Notes under the pieces: generated by a model
The model's input: only the letters and a program-made list of their open reading frames with translations
What the model was told of the DNA's origin: nothing
Database searches by the model: none
In this document: positions 28,666-40,312 of the stretch, one piece after another
How positions within the stretch are numbered: the stretch's first letter is position 1
Layout: every line of letters begins with the position of its first letter
Made by a program: the position numbers and the translations under genes
Origin: Brachypodius melanocephalos
Lineage: Eukaryota; Chordata; Aves; Passeriformes; Pycnonotidae
Assembly: GCA_013398615.1 (NCBI GenBank)
Contig: VZSR01003022.1
Location: forward strand, 64,790 to 128,789
Direction: 5' to 3'
Length of the DNA: 64,000 bases

Positions 28666-31600
28666 ACTAACATGCTGTGGAATTTATTGATGTTCTCCTT
28701 ATGGAGATTATTTGTACTCAAGCTACTTTTCTATACACATTTAAGAAGTGTAAGTCTATTAAAATGGCAGAAGGCAGCACAACACAGCTAATGCCTTGAA
28801 TGCTTCCACAGAAATAAAAGCTTTGTGTTGTTTGCTATTTTTTCCAAGAATCCAAATAACCTTTTCCCTTAGCAGTGCCCAAGGAGCTGTGTTCTGTCTG
28901 TGAGCTTTCTGCTTCTCATGTTCACAGTGGATGGTTACTGCAGTTAATGGAGGTAGTAACACTTCTACTTATTATTATTTCTGAGTGTAGAGTTGACTTG
29001 GTTCCATTTAAAGCATAAGCCAAACGCTTGAACAATCAGACCAGAAAGGGCTCCTAGTCTAGTTCTGTTTCCCACCAATGGCTTGTATTTGTGAATAGTA
29101 GTCACAGTTGCAGATATGGAAGTTGGATGTTCATGCACTAATAGAAAACTGCAACACGTGAAATTTCATTTATTCAAAAGCACATTGAAACTCTAGACTA
29201 TTTCTATGTAAAGCTGAGTTTTTCCACACTGCTGCCTGTAGCAGACCTACTATTACAAGTGTAACAAAAACAGCCCACGCTGGTGTGCATTTTAAAACAA
29301 AATTTCTCCTGTAATCATGGTGGATAACTCAGGGTAATTAGCTTGTTTCTTTGCTTAACGCTAATGTAAATTAGGAACTGATTCCTACTGAGGTTAGTGG
29401 AGCTGCATGGATGTAAGTGAAGGAAAATCCATGTCCTGCGGTTAAAACTGAGACCTGCATTAAGTGTTTTGCTAGCTCTGGTTAAGCCAGAGATTTAAAA
29501 CCTCTCCAAGGGTCTTGGTACAACTCAGGGTCCCCTTTAGAGCTCAGCCCCTGCTTAGCTGGTGGCTCTGCTCCTTTGGGTGGTCATTTCAGACAGGTTT
29601 CACTCTACTTAAGTTAAAACAAACAAAACAAAAACTCCATAAATCTACAGTTCTTCAAGAATAATAATTTTTAAGGGATCAGATGCTCATTCCCTGCAGG
29701 GGACATTCTGATACTTTGTTTAGAAAATACCTCATTTTAAAGGGACTGCCCTGAGATGTTTTTGAATGATAAAAATGTTTCTTTTTTCAGTGGGAGGCTT
29801 TCCTCTTGTTTAAACAGGGCACAATTCAAAGCAGACACCATCATGGCAGCCTTTTCAAGAATTTCTTATCCTGCTTGTATTCGGGCTTTATTATTTAAAA
29901 ACAAGTAAATTCATTCCTTCCTCACCACCACCCTCCTGCCTTCATTTCTTTTTCCACCCTGTGTTTTCCAGGAGCTGTCATTGACTCTGTTTGCTAAACA
30001 AGAAATTTAAAAGGCAGCTTTATATTTTTGACATGTACGATTGCTTGTGAAAATGTACTTCTTACCTTTTGAATAGCGGGGTATTTTTAAATCTTTTTTC
30101 TGGCATGGCCATGTCACAGAGAGAGGTGGGGGGAGAAACCTTGGGGCTAAAACATAGTTAATTGAGAATAAAAACAGCATCAAAGGATGGTCTAATGCAA
30201 TGATATAATGCTTACTGTGTCTTTTTCCCAAAGGGGATATGGATGACACTACTTCTATTTCAATTATCTATTCAGTGTCTGCATGTGATGTTGATTAAAT
30301 GGTTCTAAGGTATTAGAGGCCTTTTGTTAGAATGCACAGAAAAATGGTGATACTGCACATTATCCTCAGATCAAAATGTGTTAGGAAGAAATTATATGGC
30401 TCTAACTATATATAAATTTTGTTTCTTAGGGCAATAAAGAGGGTTGTTTTATTGACTCCACATTTAAATTTGTTTCAACTGAAATGAAGCAATCGCTGGT
30501 TCTCCAGCTCATTCCTGCCCAGGCCTCATTCTGTCACAGCTCAACGCAGACATTCCTTTGCAGGCAGCTCTGTTTGGTGAATATAAATCCTGCAGAAAAA
30601 ACACTTGACCCCTCATGCCATGCTGCTTTTCAGCTCAGCCTATGGGTCTTTACCCCCAAATTATTTATCTGAATCTTTAATTGTATGTGGGATAGTTGAT
30701 AAATTGGAGTACATTGTGCCTTGCCCCACATTAGGAAACATCCCACATGCTCATGTATAAAGCTGGAGTCACGGTGCATTTGGCTAAATAGCTGCTCCAT
30801 CTGCTTGTGGAGAACACTGCAGAGAAGTGATACGGGCTCCTAATGGAGTTGTCTTACCCCGTCAGCTCCTCCCCAAGGGGGTAGAGCTGTGGGAGCTGGA
30901 GGGAACTGAGCCATTGTCAACTAATCCTGCCATCTTTGTGTCTAATATGAATCGGCCTCTTGGACATTGATTGCAGCCATTGCCTCTTTCCTTCTTTAAT
31001 TGACTAGTGATGAGTCATTTTCTCCAAAGGTGATGTTAAAGTGAGTTTTTACAAATAAACATTATTGAAGCTGGAAGCCCAAGATCCTTTCCCCATCTTG
31101 GGGTCAATGTTCTCTTGATGACTCTTCTTCCCTTGTCTGTCAAACATTTCAGGTTCGTGTTTGTAAATTCTGGCTTAATGCAGTCAAAACCCCAACACTT
31201 TTTTCCCTAAATTAATGTTGAACCTTACCTGGTTTAACCACGATAGCGTCATCATTCACCCTGTGCCAAGTGGTGTAGGAAATGTCACTACTCAACAAGT
31301 CCATTATGGAGCTGCCTCTGATTAGAAGCTGCTAAACCCAGAGATCTGTTTACAGTGAGTTATGTTAGAAGTGCATTTCTCTCTATGAAGGACAGGGTTT
31401 ATCATGTCTCATACAAGTTACATGTTATCAGCTTCACAAGTCAGGTATAAAAGAGGTTTTTCTTAGACTTTAATTAGCTGTGCAAAAACAGATGCTTGCT
31501 CTCTGGTCTCTTTGACTAGAAAAGCTGCATTCCTGAGGTTGACATATATGGAGAACCGCTTTGATACGTTTTATTTAGTTCTTTTTTTTTGCTAAGGATG

Positions 31601-31991
31601 TAGAATCACAAGGAATATAAAATTATAAATCATGCTGGAAGGGAGCCACAGTGACTCCTGTTGGCTGCCTGTGTGACAATAATTATGTCATGCATAATTA
31701 TTCCTTTATGTATTCTATTCATGCACTTTGATGGTATATGAAGGATTTTTCATTTTGTTTTTCCACTGAAAAACCTTATAACTCCAGATGGTAAACTGTA
31801 GATAATCTACCTGGATAATAATACAGGAATCCCAAAATACAGCCATCCTCATCCTCTTCACCTCTGCGATGAGACTTGGCAGCTAAGAGTTCTCTCTTTA
31901 ATGCTGTGGGTGTCAAAAGCATGTTTGGAATGGTGCAGGGGAATCTGCAGAATGGCAGAAAAGATCTGGCTGAACTTGAAATTTGTAAGGC

Positions 31992-32305
31992 TTAATCTGC
32001 TCCATTGCTCTTCCACTGGCTGGTGTCTAGAGACTGATCCTCTTCCCATGACAGACCTTTGCTTCTTGTCCTGCTCTCTTTTGCTGTAGGAAATAACTTA
32101 ATTCCTTCATTTTCATTGCTCCTGGAAGTGTATTTAGAAGCAGTGTTCCTGTGCTGAGATGACTGGACTGTCTTCTTTCTTTTGTTTTTTTGAAGAGCAG
32201 GTTGATAAATACCTGTAACATCAGTTTTCTCTGGCTGAATGAGATTGAGGTCTTCTTTGATTGAGACTGGGATTGAGACTTCTTTACCCATTGCTTTCCA
32301 ATTGG
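31992..32305 (-). CDS. Orphan open segment with acceptor, minus strand
   Basis: The acceptor TGCTGAGCCCTCAG precedes 314 nt that stay open to TAA at 31994-31992. The product starts NWKAMGKEVSIPVSIKED and continues through polar Lys/Ser/Gln-rich sequence (KNKRKKTVQSSQHR) to SQWKSNGAD. It lies downstream of the TGA ending the nested gene, so it could be an alternative last exon or a chance frame. Frames of about 100 codons occur by chance several times in this window, so confidence is low. Confidence 0.2.
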
Positions 32306-33324
32306 CTGAGGGCTCAGCAGAAGTACATGTTATATTTAATCATTCTAAATCAGAAAAATGTTTCTGGAGAGACCAAATTATCCATCTGGTTAGTCAGGTG
32401 GTGTCTGGCTCTTAAACAAAGAGAGAACTGAGATTTTGAAGTAGAATGGATGGCTCACTTAACTGCCACTCTCTAAGGTTAGATTAAAGAGGAGGATTTA
32501 GTTGAAATATTATGGGGAACGTTTTTCTGATTTACTGTAGGTTTGTCTTGTAAGCACTTTAAAAAAATATTTACATTTTCATGACTGCAAGGAAGCTGTG
32601 ATTATTATTAGTCACCCTTTCACTCCTACCTAACAAAGCCATATACCACAAGCATGTTGACACTCCACAGGGTTGCTCAGGGTTGTTATGATTAACATTC
32701 TGGTGTGGATATGAAGTGTAATAAGAGCATAAGCATTTTGTAAGTATAGGTCCTTTTCATTTTTAATTCTTTATTTCCACGTGAAGTGATGAGGCCCAAT
32801 TGGAGTGTCTGCTTAATAAAAAAGGGCAGCATAAAAGTTTTATTTTTGTCTTAACTGCAAGTCTCCCCAAGGTGCACTGAGCTATCTCATCCCAGACCTG
32901 GGCTCAGACCTCAGGGCAGGCTCGTGAAAGCATGAAGAAACAGATCTTGGTATCATTTGCAGGGAATTAAACTGGTCTAAATGAGAGCAGGAGATGTGTA
33001 GAAGAAAGCTTGATGCTGAGGGTGGGACTGTTGATCTCTCCCTCCTTGCGTGAGTTTAAATTCTTGCATCACTTAGCAAAACCTTCAGCAAAATCAATCA
33101 AGCCAATTTTGATTTACTCATGCATAAAAAAGAGAGATCTCTCCCTTTTAGGATGAAATGATTCTTTTAAATCAGCCATGTTTGTTTATGATAGTTTTAA
33201 AGCACCTCGATCTGGCAGGGGAGACAGAACATGTGCAGTTTGGGTTCTTGAGGAGCGAGGGGAACAAATTTGCCCCCACTTTGCATAAAATGCAGTGTTG
33301 ACTATACTTTTATACAATGATACG

Positions 33325-33850
33325 CACCCGTGGCAGGGCGGCCTGGGCTACATGCTTGGTCTGTTTCTTCTTTGGGAGAGAAATGAATTGACAGAGACGG
33401 GGAGTACTTTATTGTAGTCTGTGTTTATTTCCACTAAGTACACTTTTGAGCAAGTATGTTTGATGGCAAAGTCAGAGCTGGTGGCAATTTAGAGGCAAAA
33501 CTCAAAAAGGCAACTCCATGATGAGACTTGGCCAGTGATGGGTGTTCATCCATGACTGAACTTCCTTTATGCCAAGTTCTCACTGTATGACATTCCTTAT
33601 GAGATTTAGACATCGCTCATCCTTCTCTGTTTCCCTGTGGATGGTCCAGCTGTCATTCAAAATCACGTCGAGGTTGGTGCTGATGTGTTGCTGGTGACAG
33701 GGACAGCACCCAACAGAACACACCCAGGTCATGCAGCAAGAGCCGAATTTGTTGTTGGGCTTCCTCTTTATAGGGGCTTCCAGTTTCCTGTGCCTACACA
33801 CGATTGGCTAAGGGTCTGAACTCCACCCAGCTCACTGGCCAATGATACGG
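33325..33850 (-). mobile_element. Candidate 0.5 kb LTR-like or DNA-transposon-like insertion
   Basis: The 10-mer CAATGATACG occurs at 33315-33324 and again at 33840-33849. GCACCCGT at 33324-33331 has its exact inverse ACGGGTGC at 33847-33854. Read on the minus strand, the interval has CCAAT boxes, a TATAAA at 33773-33768 and, about 360 bp later, an AATAAA at 33413-33408. That is the promoter-to-poly(A) order of a retroviral-type LTR. The flanking repeats also suit a non-autonomous DNA element. No coding frame is convincing, and I cannot decide the class from this one copy. Confidence 0.35.
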
Positions 33851-34556
33851 GTGCATTCGTACTTTAAAGGGATTGGCTGGTGTCTCCTGCGTGAGTTTGA
33901 ATCTGACCTATCAGTAACATGCTTGGGGTCTTGTTTACTTCTATCTTCTAAGGAGCCAGGCTGGTTGGTGTCTGTTACTCCAAATTATCTGTGCAGCTAT
34001 AGAGCAGCTACAGCTGTCACACCGATGGGCCTGGCTGGGCCCTATGGACAAAGCAAAGGTATTGGGAGCGATTCCTTTCAGAGAGATTTGAATTTTAAGG
34101 AGGCTCACCTGGTACACCCAGTTAAAAGGAATCTGATACAAAATTAAATACTTGTAGTACGTGCAGAGTCTGATCTGCCACATCAGCGTGTTTTTGGGGG
34201 TGAAATGCCAGACACTGACAGCATGTAGACACTACTTCTTAACCTGTGAAGACAAAATTAAGTAATTCATTAAGAAAAAAAAGAAAGATTTGACAAAGCT
34301 CCCCATTTGTTTGTGTATCTTCAGTGCTAAATGATAGACGAGCTGTATTCTGATATTTGCAGTTGATGGAGAAAAATTGAATTCCCAATTAAAAGTGTAG
34401 TTTAGTCTCATGTTTTGTTTTTAAACTGCATCATCCTTCGTCCCTTGTCATGATTCATGAACCTTCTAGCATGACTGAAGGAGAATAAATCAATATCTAT
34501 TAAGATCTTTAAGATCTTCCTCAACATTTTCTCCCTTAAAATAGTACCATTTTAGC

Positions 34557-34659
34557 TCACTGATACATATTGTTCAGTTTGATATAATTCTGGTTCTTTG
34601 CTCGTTTAAACTTAATCAGCAGGTTGTTGGGCTTTTCATAATATTCAGCTACTATGTAC
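34557..34659 (-). CDS. Nested gene terminal coding exon
   Basis: The strong acceptor TTCTCTTTTACAG is followed by G (completing Arg), then YIVAEYYEKPNNLLIKFK and RAKNQNYIKLNNMYQ, and a TGA at 34559-34557. The peptide is Tyr/Asn/Lys-rich and basic. It looks clearly like coding sequence, but I cannot assign it to a family. The first AATAAA I see on this strand downstream is near 33413, inside the LTR-like insertion, which would give a 3'UTR of about 1.1 kb. Confidence 0.65.
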
Positions 34660-34939
34660 CTGTAAAAGAGAAGATCAAAAGTGAGAGCATGAATTGCTTG
34701 TGTTAGGTAAAGCTTCTGACTGATGCTGAATCAGAAATACATAAAAGATACAGACATCTGGCAGTATGTCCATTCTGCCACTGTTACAGCTTTTTTTTCG
34801 TTTTAATTGGAAAGAAATCTTTCCTTGAGACTAATCCAATCTGTAATTGAAAGCGGTAGTTGAGTATAAAAATATTTTGCTTTGAGTCCTTAAAAACCAC
34901 AGCCTCAAAACTGTACTAATTAGGGGTCGTGATGTATTA

Positions 34940-35035
34940 CAGAATCCCAGAATGGTTTGTGTTGGGAGGGACCTTAAAGACCATATAATTCCAACCCCTC
35001 TGCCATGGACAGGGATGCCACCCACTAGATCAGGC
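34940..35035 (-). mobile_element. CR1 LINE 3' end (short)
   Basis: CAGAATCCCAGAATGGTTTG, then GGGAGGGACCTTAAAGACCA and TGCCATGGACAGGGATGCCA, are the last ~95 bp of a reverse-strand CR1. Confidence 0.88.
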
Positions 35036-35427
35036 CATCATGTAACCACTTTGATTCAGAATCTCATGTCTGAATGTGGATGTTTTTTCTATCATGTACA
35101 TCCTCTACATGTCTGTAGAGCTCTTTTATTATGTAGATCTATTTTATTTTGTAAAAAAAAAAATTAGAAGCACTTTAGTAGAGTCATCAGCAATGAAGCT
35201 ACTGATCGATGCAGTGTTGTTCCAGTTCCCATTAGTAGTGTTGTTATTACGATAGAACTTTTACAGCTGACAGTGGTCATGGATATGGTTTTTATTACTA
35301 AATATATAAATACACAGCCTGAAAGGATTTGTGTGGAAAGTTAAAATTTAATTTCAGAGTTGGTAGATTGCCATCATTCAGCATTCTGTCATGATTACTG
35401 AATTCTTTTGAATGCTCTGGGCCTTAC

Positions 35428-35629
35428 CTTGAGCATAAAGACTGTGTGAGGGGATTTTTTAACCGTCCATCAAAAATAATTTCAGGGATGCTACCGTTGC
35501 TATTTAGGGCAAAACATGCCTTTTCCAGCCTTCTGGCTCCTTTCTCGCAGTCAGCTGAGTTGGCAGCACGTGCACCAGCAGACGACTCCATTGCCAGTTC
35601 CAGGCATCTGTCCATCAGGGGAAGCAGGG
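35428..35629 (-). CDS. Nested gene penultimate exon
   Basis: The good acceptor TTTGTTTCATTTCCAG and donor CTCAAG|GTAAGG bound 202 nt. The frame reads LLPLMDRCLELAMESSAGAR then AANSADCEKGARRLEKACF then ALNSNGSIPEIIFDGRLKN to SLCS with split AG|G. It is continuously open and the split codon joins exactly to the terminal exon. This is among the most convincing exons of the nested gene. Confidence 0.65.
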
Positions 35630-35693
35630 CTGGAAATGAAACAAATGTAGTCCAGATGTGTGCTTGAAGGAGATGGGCCTGCACCCCTGTTAC

Positions 35694-35875
35694 CTCAGCT
35701 GTGGGAGCAGGAAGGCTTCTTACAGTCTTTGTAACACCCTCAGCTGCTTCTGTCTTCTCCAGATGGGATGGGATTGCCTGCTCTAACTCCTGCAGTTGGT
35801 TGATGGCCTTCCCTGGTTTTTCTGGTGGATCTCTAAAAGCTGCTGAGCAGAGTTCTGCAGTTCTTGGGTGGTGAT
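35694..35875 (-). pseudogene. Nested gene exon with a frameshift and in-frame stop
   Basis: The acceptor TTATTTTCTTTAAG is followed by ITTQELQNSAQQLLEIHQKN in phase 0. The frame then reaches TAG. Shifting it at AAAAACCAGGG (about 35815-35822) gives KAINQLQELEQAIPSHLEK and TEAAEGVTKTVRSLPAPTAE to the donor GAG|GTAACA. Both halves form a Gln/Glu/Leu-rich coiled-coil-like stretch, so they belong together. The exit phase (0) does not fit the next exon, which needs phase 1. A weaker donor about 50 nt earlier (GAGG|GTGTTA) would fit. Confidence 0.5.
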
Positions 35876-36250
35876 CTTAAAGAAAATAAATATAAGTTTA
35901 AAAAAATACTTTTGGCTGATGTTCTTCCCACTGAGGGAGGTGATCAAGCCATAGCCCAGTACTGTAGGACAGTCATGCTGACCACAGGCACAGCTCCTGC
36001 CTTAGGACTTGTTTTCAGCAACTCTTAGTGTTGCCTGGCTGCAGGAATTGAGAAGATGCCAGGAGATGAGCAAAGCTAAATCAGCAGCTAAGGAGGAGGA
36101 TGGTTTTCTGCGTGAGTGTAGGTAGAAATCTTCATGGACGTCCTTTCCCCTTCACGACTGTGAGTTTCTGCAGCCACAGAAACCATCAAAGGGGTAGTAC
36201 TTGAACTTCTGTTTGTACAACCTCTCACTGCTGTTGGAAGAAGGTGAAAC

Positions 36251-36316
36251 CTTCAGACTGATGCTTTTGTTTGAATTCGTAAGTGGCTTCAGAAACCTTG
36301 AGAACTTATTGCTGAC
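36251..36316 (-). CDS. Nested gene exon (22 codons)
   Basis: The strong acceptor CTATTTTTTTCCAG is followed by 66 nt reading VSNKFSRFLKPLTNSNKSI then SLK, ending at AAG before a GTTTCA donor. It starts and ends in phase 0, fitting the Gln that ends the preceding exon and the Ile that begins the next one. The frame remains open past the donor to 36152 without a further splice signal. Confidence 0.55.
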
Positions 36317-37685
36317 CTGGAAAAAAATAGAGAAATGGAGAGAGGGCTTCCTCCAGCAGCTTTGTACTGATGAGTATTCTGGGGACATATTTAGTACCTA
36401 GAGAGTCCAGAAATAATAAGCAACTTATGATGCTTCCTCCTGAAATCTGATTATAATTACAGTTTTGGAACAGCAGTGGACTTTTATCTCAGCTTGTGAT
36501 GGTGAAATGTAGTTGCAGATGAGGATCACACTTGTGTTCTTTGTCTGCCAAAATACGTTCTCTTGAGTTCCTGCTATTTTCAGCCCATCTATGCAGGAAC
36601 CTGGTTCAGGCTGTCCCTCTTCTTGTTACAATGAATTGTTCTGACACTATATGCAGATAGAATTTGGGCCCAGAGAAGCAATATTGAAATTAATCTGAGC
36701 CATCAGTCTCACCTCTGTTGTCTCAGCATTGTTTACCTACCACCGTGGAAGATGCTGAAGTCAGGGATAATTTAGTACCATTTCTGAGGGTGAGCAAGGG
36801 GAAGAAGCAAGGGTTCTTGCTGAATCTGAACTTTGGGTGACACAGAAAATTCACCAAAACTCAAACATAGTTTTTGTCTCATCAAAAAGTAGGTAAATTG
36901 CTGTTTAATTAAAGGGCAGAATCTGCAAAGAGTATTTGCTGTTACTAAAATTCCACACAGAGGAACACAAGGGTAGGTATTTGGCTTCATTTGGATATGG
37001 AAATTACTCTAAATAAAGTTTCTTCTTTTTCCACCCTCCTCGTCCCACAAGCCCATGCCTGGATTCTTCCTTCACCATGCCTGCTCTGCTTATTTTAGAG
37101 CATCACCCTGCATTTGGCAGAACGGATCCATGGTCTTCTGGCCTGAGGGACAGTTGTCAATACTAATGAGATCTAATTCAGAATAATCAACTGGGAATTT
37201 AAATGTTCCAATCCATTAAGGTACTCCAGGCATGCTGCAGCTAAACAAAAAAGCATTGTTGTTTGGGTTTTTTTCAGTTTACCCTTTTAGAAGTGGGTGA
37301 CATGTCTATAAAGGGTTTTTGATAGACAGGGAGAGGACAGGATTTATTACCTTTAGTATTAGGTTTTGAATCTAATTTTCAAATATACGCACTTATACTT
37401 CACCTGCTTTTATGTAAATATGTTTGGTGTGCCCAGGTTCCCATTAACCCATGGTCACAAATTAAGTTTCTTATGTATTTACATAATATCTGAACATGAA
37501 TTGCATAGAACTACTGATGGAATTAATGCATCTATCCAGGATTCACATGTACTTTGTGTCTGCACTTGTGTGGGAGTGTCAATCTATTCATGGGAATAGG
37601 TTAAAACATTAGATACTGATACAAGAATTTTCCATATTTTTAAGTATTCATAGGTTTTAAGAGGGACTTGTGTCTTGTTCTTTGT

Positions 37686-37713
37686 TTTTTTTTGTTTGTT
37701 TGTTTGTTTTTTA
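37686..37713. repeat. (TTTG)n microsatellite
   Basis: TTTGTTTGTTTG flanked by T runs, in the COX10 intron between nested gene exons at 36.3 and 38.2 kb. Confidence 0.85.
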
Positions 37714-38216
37714 AAAATTTGTGAAACTTTTGCCTGATTTTTAACACTCTTTTAGTTTTTAGTTCAAACTCTACTTTGACAGTATTCTTCACAAAATGTT
37801 TTGGCAAAGACAGCACAGGAAAGCCTGTGTAAGTAGTCCCAGTGTTCATCATTATAGACATGAAGCTTGCTAATGCTTCTGTGCAATAGGTAAAATACTA
37901 CATTAATCTTAAAGACTGGCAAATGCTTTAATTTGTTTTTGCCTCTTAATTTTTCCAAGTAAGGCTGTGAGTCAGTAAGTACTATTATCCATGGTTCCAG
38001 AGCCTGTTAAATAAATTTATTTCCTGCACATGTGTGTAAGCTCATTATTTACATATAACCAGAACATCTGTAAGTGGCGACTAGTTTAGAGGTTATATTA
38101 TTGCACATGAATTAAAATATGCTGCTGCTGCATCATCCAAAGCCTCGTCCCTCCTCTGGATGAAGGTCCAAATGGATGTCTGATGGTCACATGTGTAGGA
38201 GATACCTGAATAGCAC

Positions 38217-38389
38217 CTGTGTTGAATTCTTCCTGTCTGTTCCCATTTCCTCCAGCAGCTCTGGGCTGTCCTTCAGCAATCCTCCCCAGCCCAACCAACA
38301 GCATCTCTCCAGAGCTGAATGACAAGAACGTTGGCTTGATCTTCCTCCTGCTTCTCGTTCTTCTCTTGGATGCTCTCAGTGGCATGTAG
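38217..38389 (-). pseudogene. Nested gene exon with a frameshift
   Basis: From the acceptor GGCCCCTCCCCAG the frame reads LHATESIQEKNEKQEEDQAN then VLVIQLWRDAVGWAGE. It then meets a TGA unless shifted by one base, after which it continues LLKDSPELLEEMGTDRKNST-Q to the donor CAG|GTGCTA in phase 0. Both halves look like the same acidic helical protein, so one indel near 38275 (inside GGGCTGGGGAGG) is likely. An alternative exon, 38418-38206, stays open in another frame and also has phase-0 splice sites. Its Arg/Ser-rich peptide looks less like coding sequence, but I cannot exclude it. Confidence 0.45.
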
Positions 38390-38688
38390 CTGGGGAGGGG
38401 CCATCTTGGGTGAACTCCCTGGGAAAGAAATGACAACACATTTCCTTTGCATCAGGAAAAGTTTGATTATTCACTAGTCAAGCTGAAATTCTCAAAAGCT
38501 TTTAGTTGAAGGTGGATGTCTTTTAGCACTTTTATGAGGTAGATTTGGGCATATTTGTTGTTAGTAGAGGAGAGAAGAGGGATGTGGCAGAATTACTAGG
38601 TTTTGAGTTGCCTTTAGGAGGTGCCCTATGTGGTGACATACTGGGTATTTTAGAGTTGAAATTTGCAGAGAATTCATTTGGCACTTAC

Positions 38689-38854
38689 AGTGTTTTTCCA
38701 AAACCTGATTTTAATCAGCCATGTAACTGAAACCAACTCCTCCCAAGAATCCATCATAAAACCTTGTTTCTTACTCAAGATGTTTGCTTTCTGAGCTAGC
38801 TCCTTGGCCAGTTTTCCAATGGAAGATTGCCTTTTTTCCCATGAGAGCGATTCC
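38689..38854 (-). CDS. Nested gene exon (helical Lys/Glu segment)
   Basis: The exon enters with G completing Arg (AG|G) and reads ESLSWEKRQSSIGKLAKELA then QKANILSKKQGFMMDSWEE and on to WKNT at the donor ACT|GTAAGT, a near-perfect donor. The acceptor GATGTTTGCTGAG has only a modest pyrimidine tract. The KLAKELAQKANILSKK part has a heptad-like pattern suggesting an amphipathic helix. The frame is fully open. Confidence 0.55.
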
Positions 38855-39864
38855 CTCAGCAAACATCAACGCCCAAGTGAAATGAGGCATATGTACCAGC
38901 ATCTGTCACCAGCCTGCACCATCCCTTACTGCCTGAGATGGTTTAAGGATGAAAGAAACCATCAGAGATCCCTCAGCCGCTTTGGAGCACCATGTGAGAA
39001 CTCCCTGGCATTGGGTTACCCAAGCCTGACATGGGCTGCACGGTGGCATGAGGCTGTAGTGGGAGAAACTGTGTGAACATTAAGTAGCAGGGTAAATTCA
39101 ATGACAGCTCAGTGTGTCAGCCTTTCTCCTGCTCCAAGATGAGATGCTGGTCTCCTATGGTCCCTTGATAGATGTGGGCAGCCTGGCAATGGAGAGTTCA
39201 TCAAATCAGCTAACATCACCTCATGTGTCTGAGTACTGACAAACAGCCTGAGCTGGACATGCACACTGGTACCTAGAAGACATAAACTAGTAGAAATCAG
39301 AATACCCTTTAAACTGCTGTGGTTTAAACCTAGGCTCAGTCTTGTCTTAAAATCTACACTGTCACTGAAGGAGAAAGCGCATCATCAGTGACTGAAATCT
39401 CTCTATGTTTTCCTCAAATATTTTCTTTTTCACAGTGAGGAGTTGCTTATACTTCTCCTAAATCTTATAAACATGACAAGTTTACATGAGAGTGAGTTGA
39501 GTTCTCTTCTACTTCATGTCTCATCAAGAAAGAAAAGTCCAGTTTTCTGATTGCAGTGTGTATGTGATGCCAAATAGTATTGTAAGAGGCAGAAATAAGA
39601 AAGCTGAGTCATCAGATCACAGTTTGACTTTCTAAACTTGGTTGGAGTTTAGGCCTTTGTAAGTCAGACAATTACTCTTCTTTGCTGAGGAAGCACTAGA
39701 GAGAAGTAGAAAATGTGATACTTTCAGGATGTCTGAAAGTAAAGTAGTTCAGCTGCTTAAGAGGAACCATCCCATTGACTTTATGCTCTCCCCTGAGAGC
39801 ATTAAGACAATTATAGACGCTGATCAAACTGCCTCAAATTGTCCAGAGAAGTTGTGTCTGTCCC

Positions 39865-40010
39865 GCCGCTGCAAGTGTTCAAGGCCAGGTTGGATGGGTC
39901 TTGAAGCAGCCTGGTTTAGTGGAAGGTGTCCCTGCCTTTCAGAGAGGGGTTTAAACAAGGTGGGCTTTGTTTGTCCCTCTCAACACAAACTATTCTGTGA
40001 TTCTATGGTT
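39865..40010 (+). mobile_element. CR1 LINE 3' end
   Basis: TGTTCAAGGCCAGGTTGGAT, CTTGAAGCAGCCTGGTTTAG and the terminal TATTCTGTGATTCTATGG identify a + strand CR1. It lies between two exons of the nested minus-strand gene candidate. Confidence 0.9.
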
Positions 40011-40210
40011 ATGGACTGTGCCTCCAGGAATTTTCCTTAAAGAGGCAAAAAGGAAGAAACTAAGAAACAAAAATATGTCCTCATCTACCAGGATCACAGC
40101 AAATCTTTTGAAGGTCTCAGCCACATAACTTCACTGCTCCCTTTTGATAAAGCATTATTTTTTCAAGGTGTTTTTCTGATCCATTGGTTGCAGATGAAGG
40201 CAGCAGGCAC

Positions 40211-40312
40211 CTGGGATCAGGGCTGGCACTGAAGGCTATTGGTGCTGCAGGGAAACAATATGGACAGGGTTCATCCACGGAGGAGGGCTTTACACTCCCA
40301 CCCTTTGTCTTT
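40211..40312 (-). CDS. Nested gene exon (Cys/Pro-rich segment)
   Basis: The strong acceptor CATGTCTCTTCTCAG is followed by 102 nt reading KTKGGSVKPSSVDEPCPYCF then PAAPIAFSASPDP, ending in AG before the donor GTGCCT. Only this frame is open across the exon. The split codon AG|G at the next junction restores Arg and continues the frame exactly. The C-P-Y-C pair could bind metal, but a single pair is not evidence of that. Confidence 0.6.
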
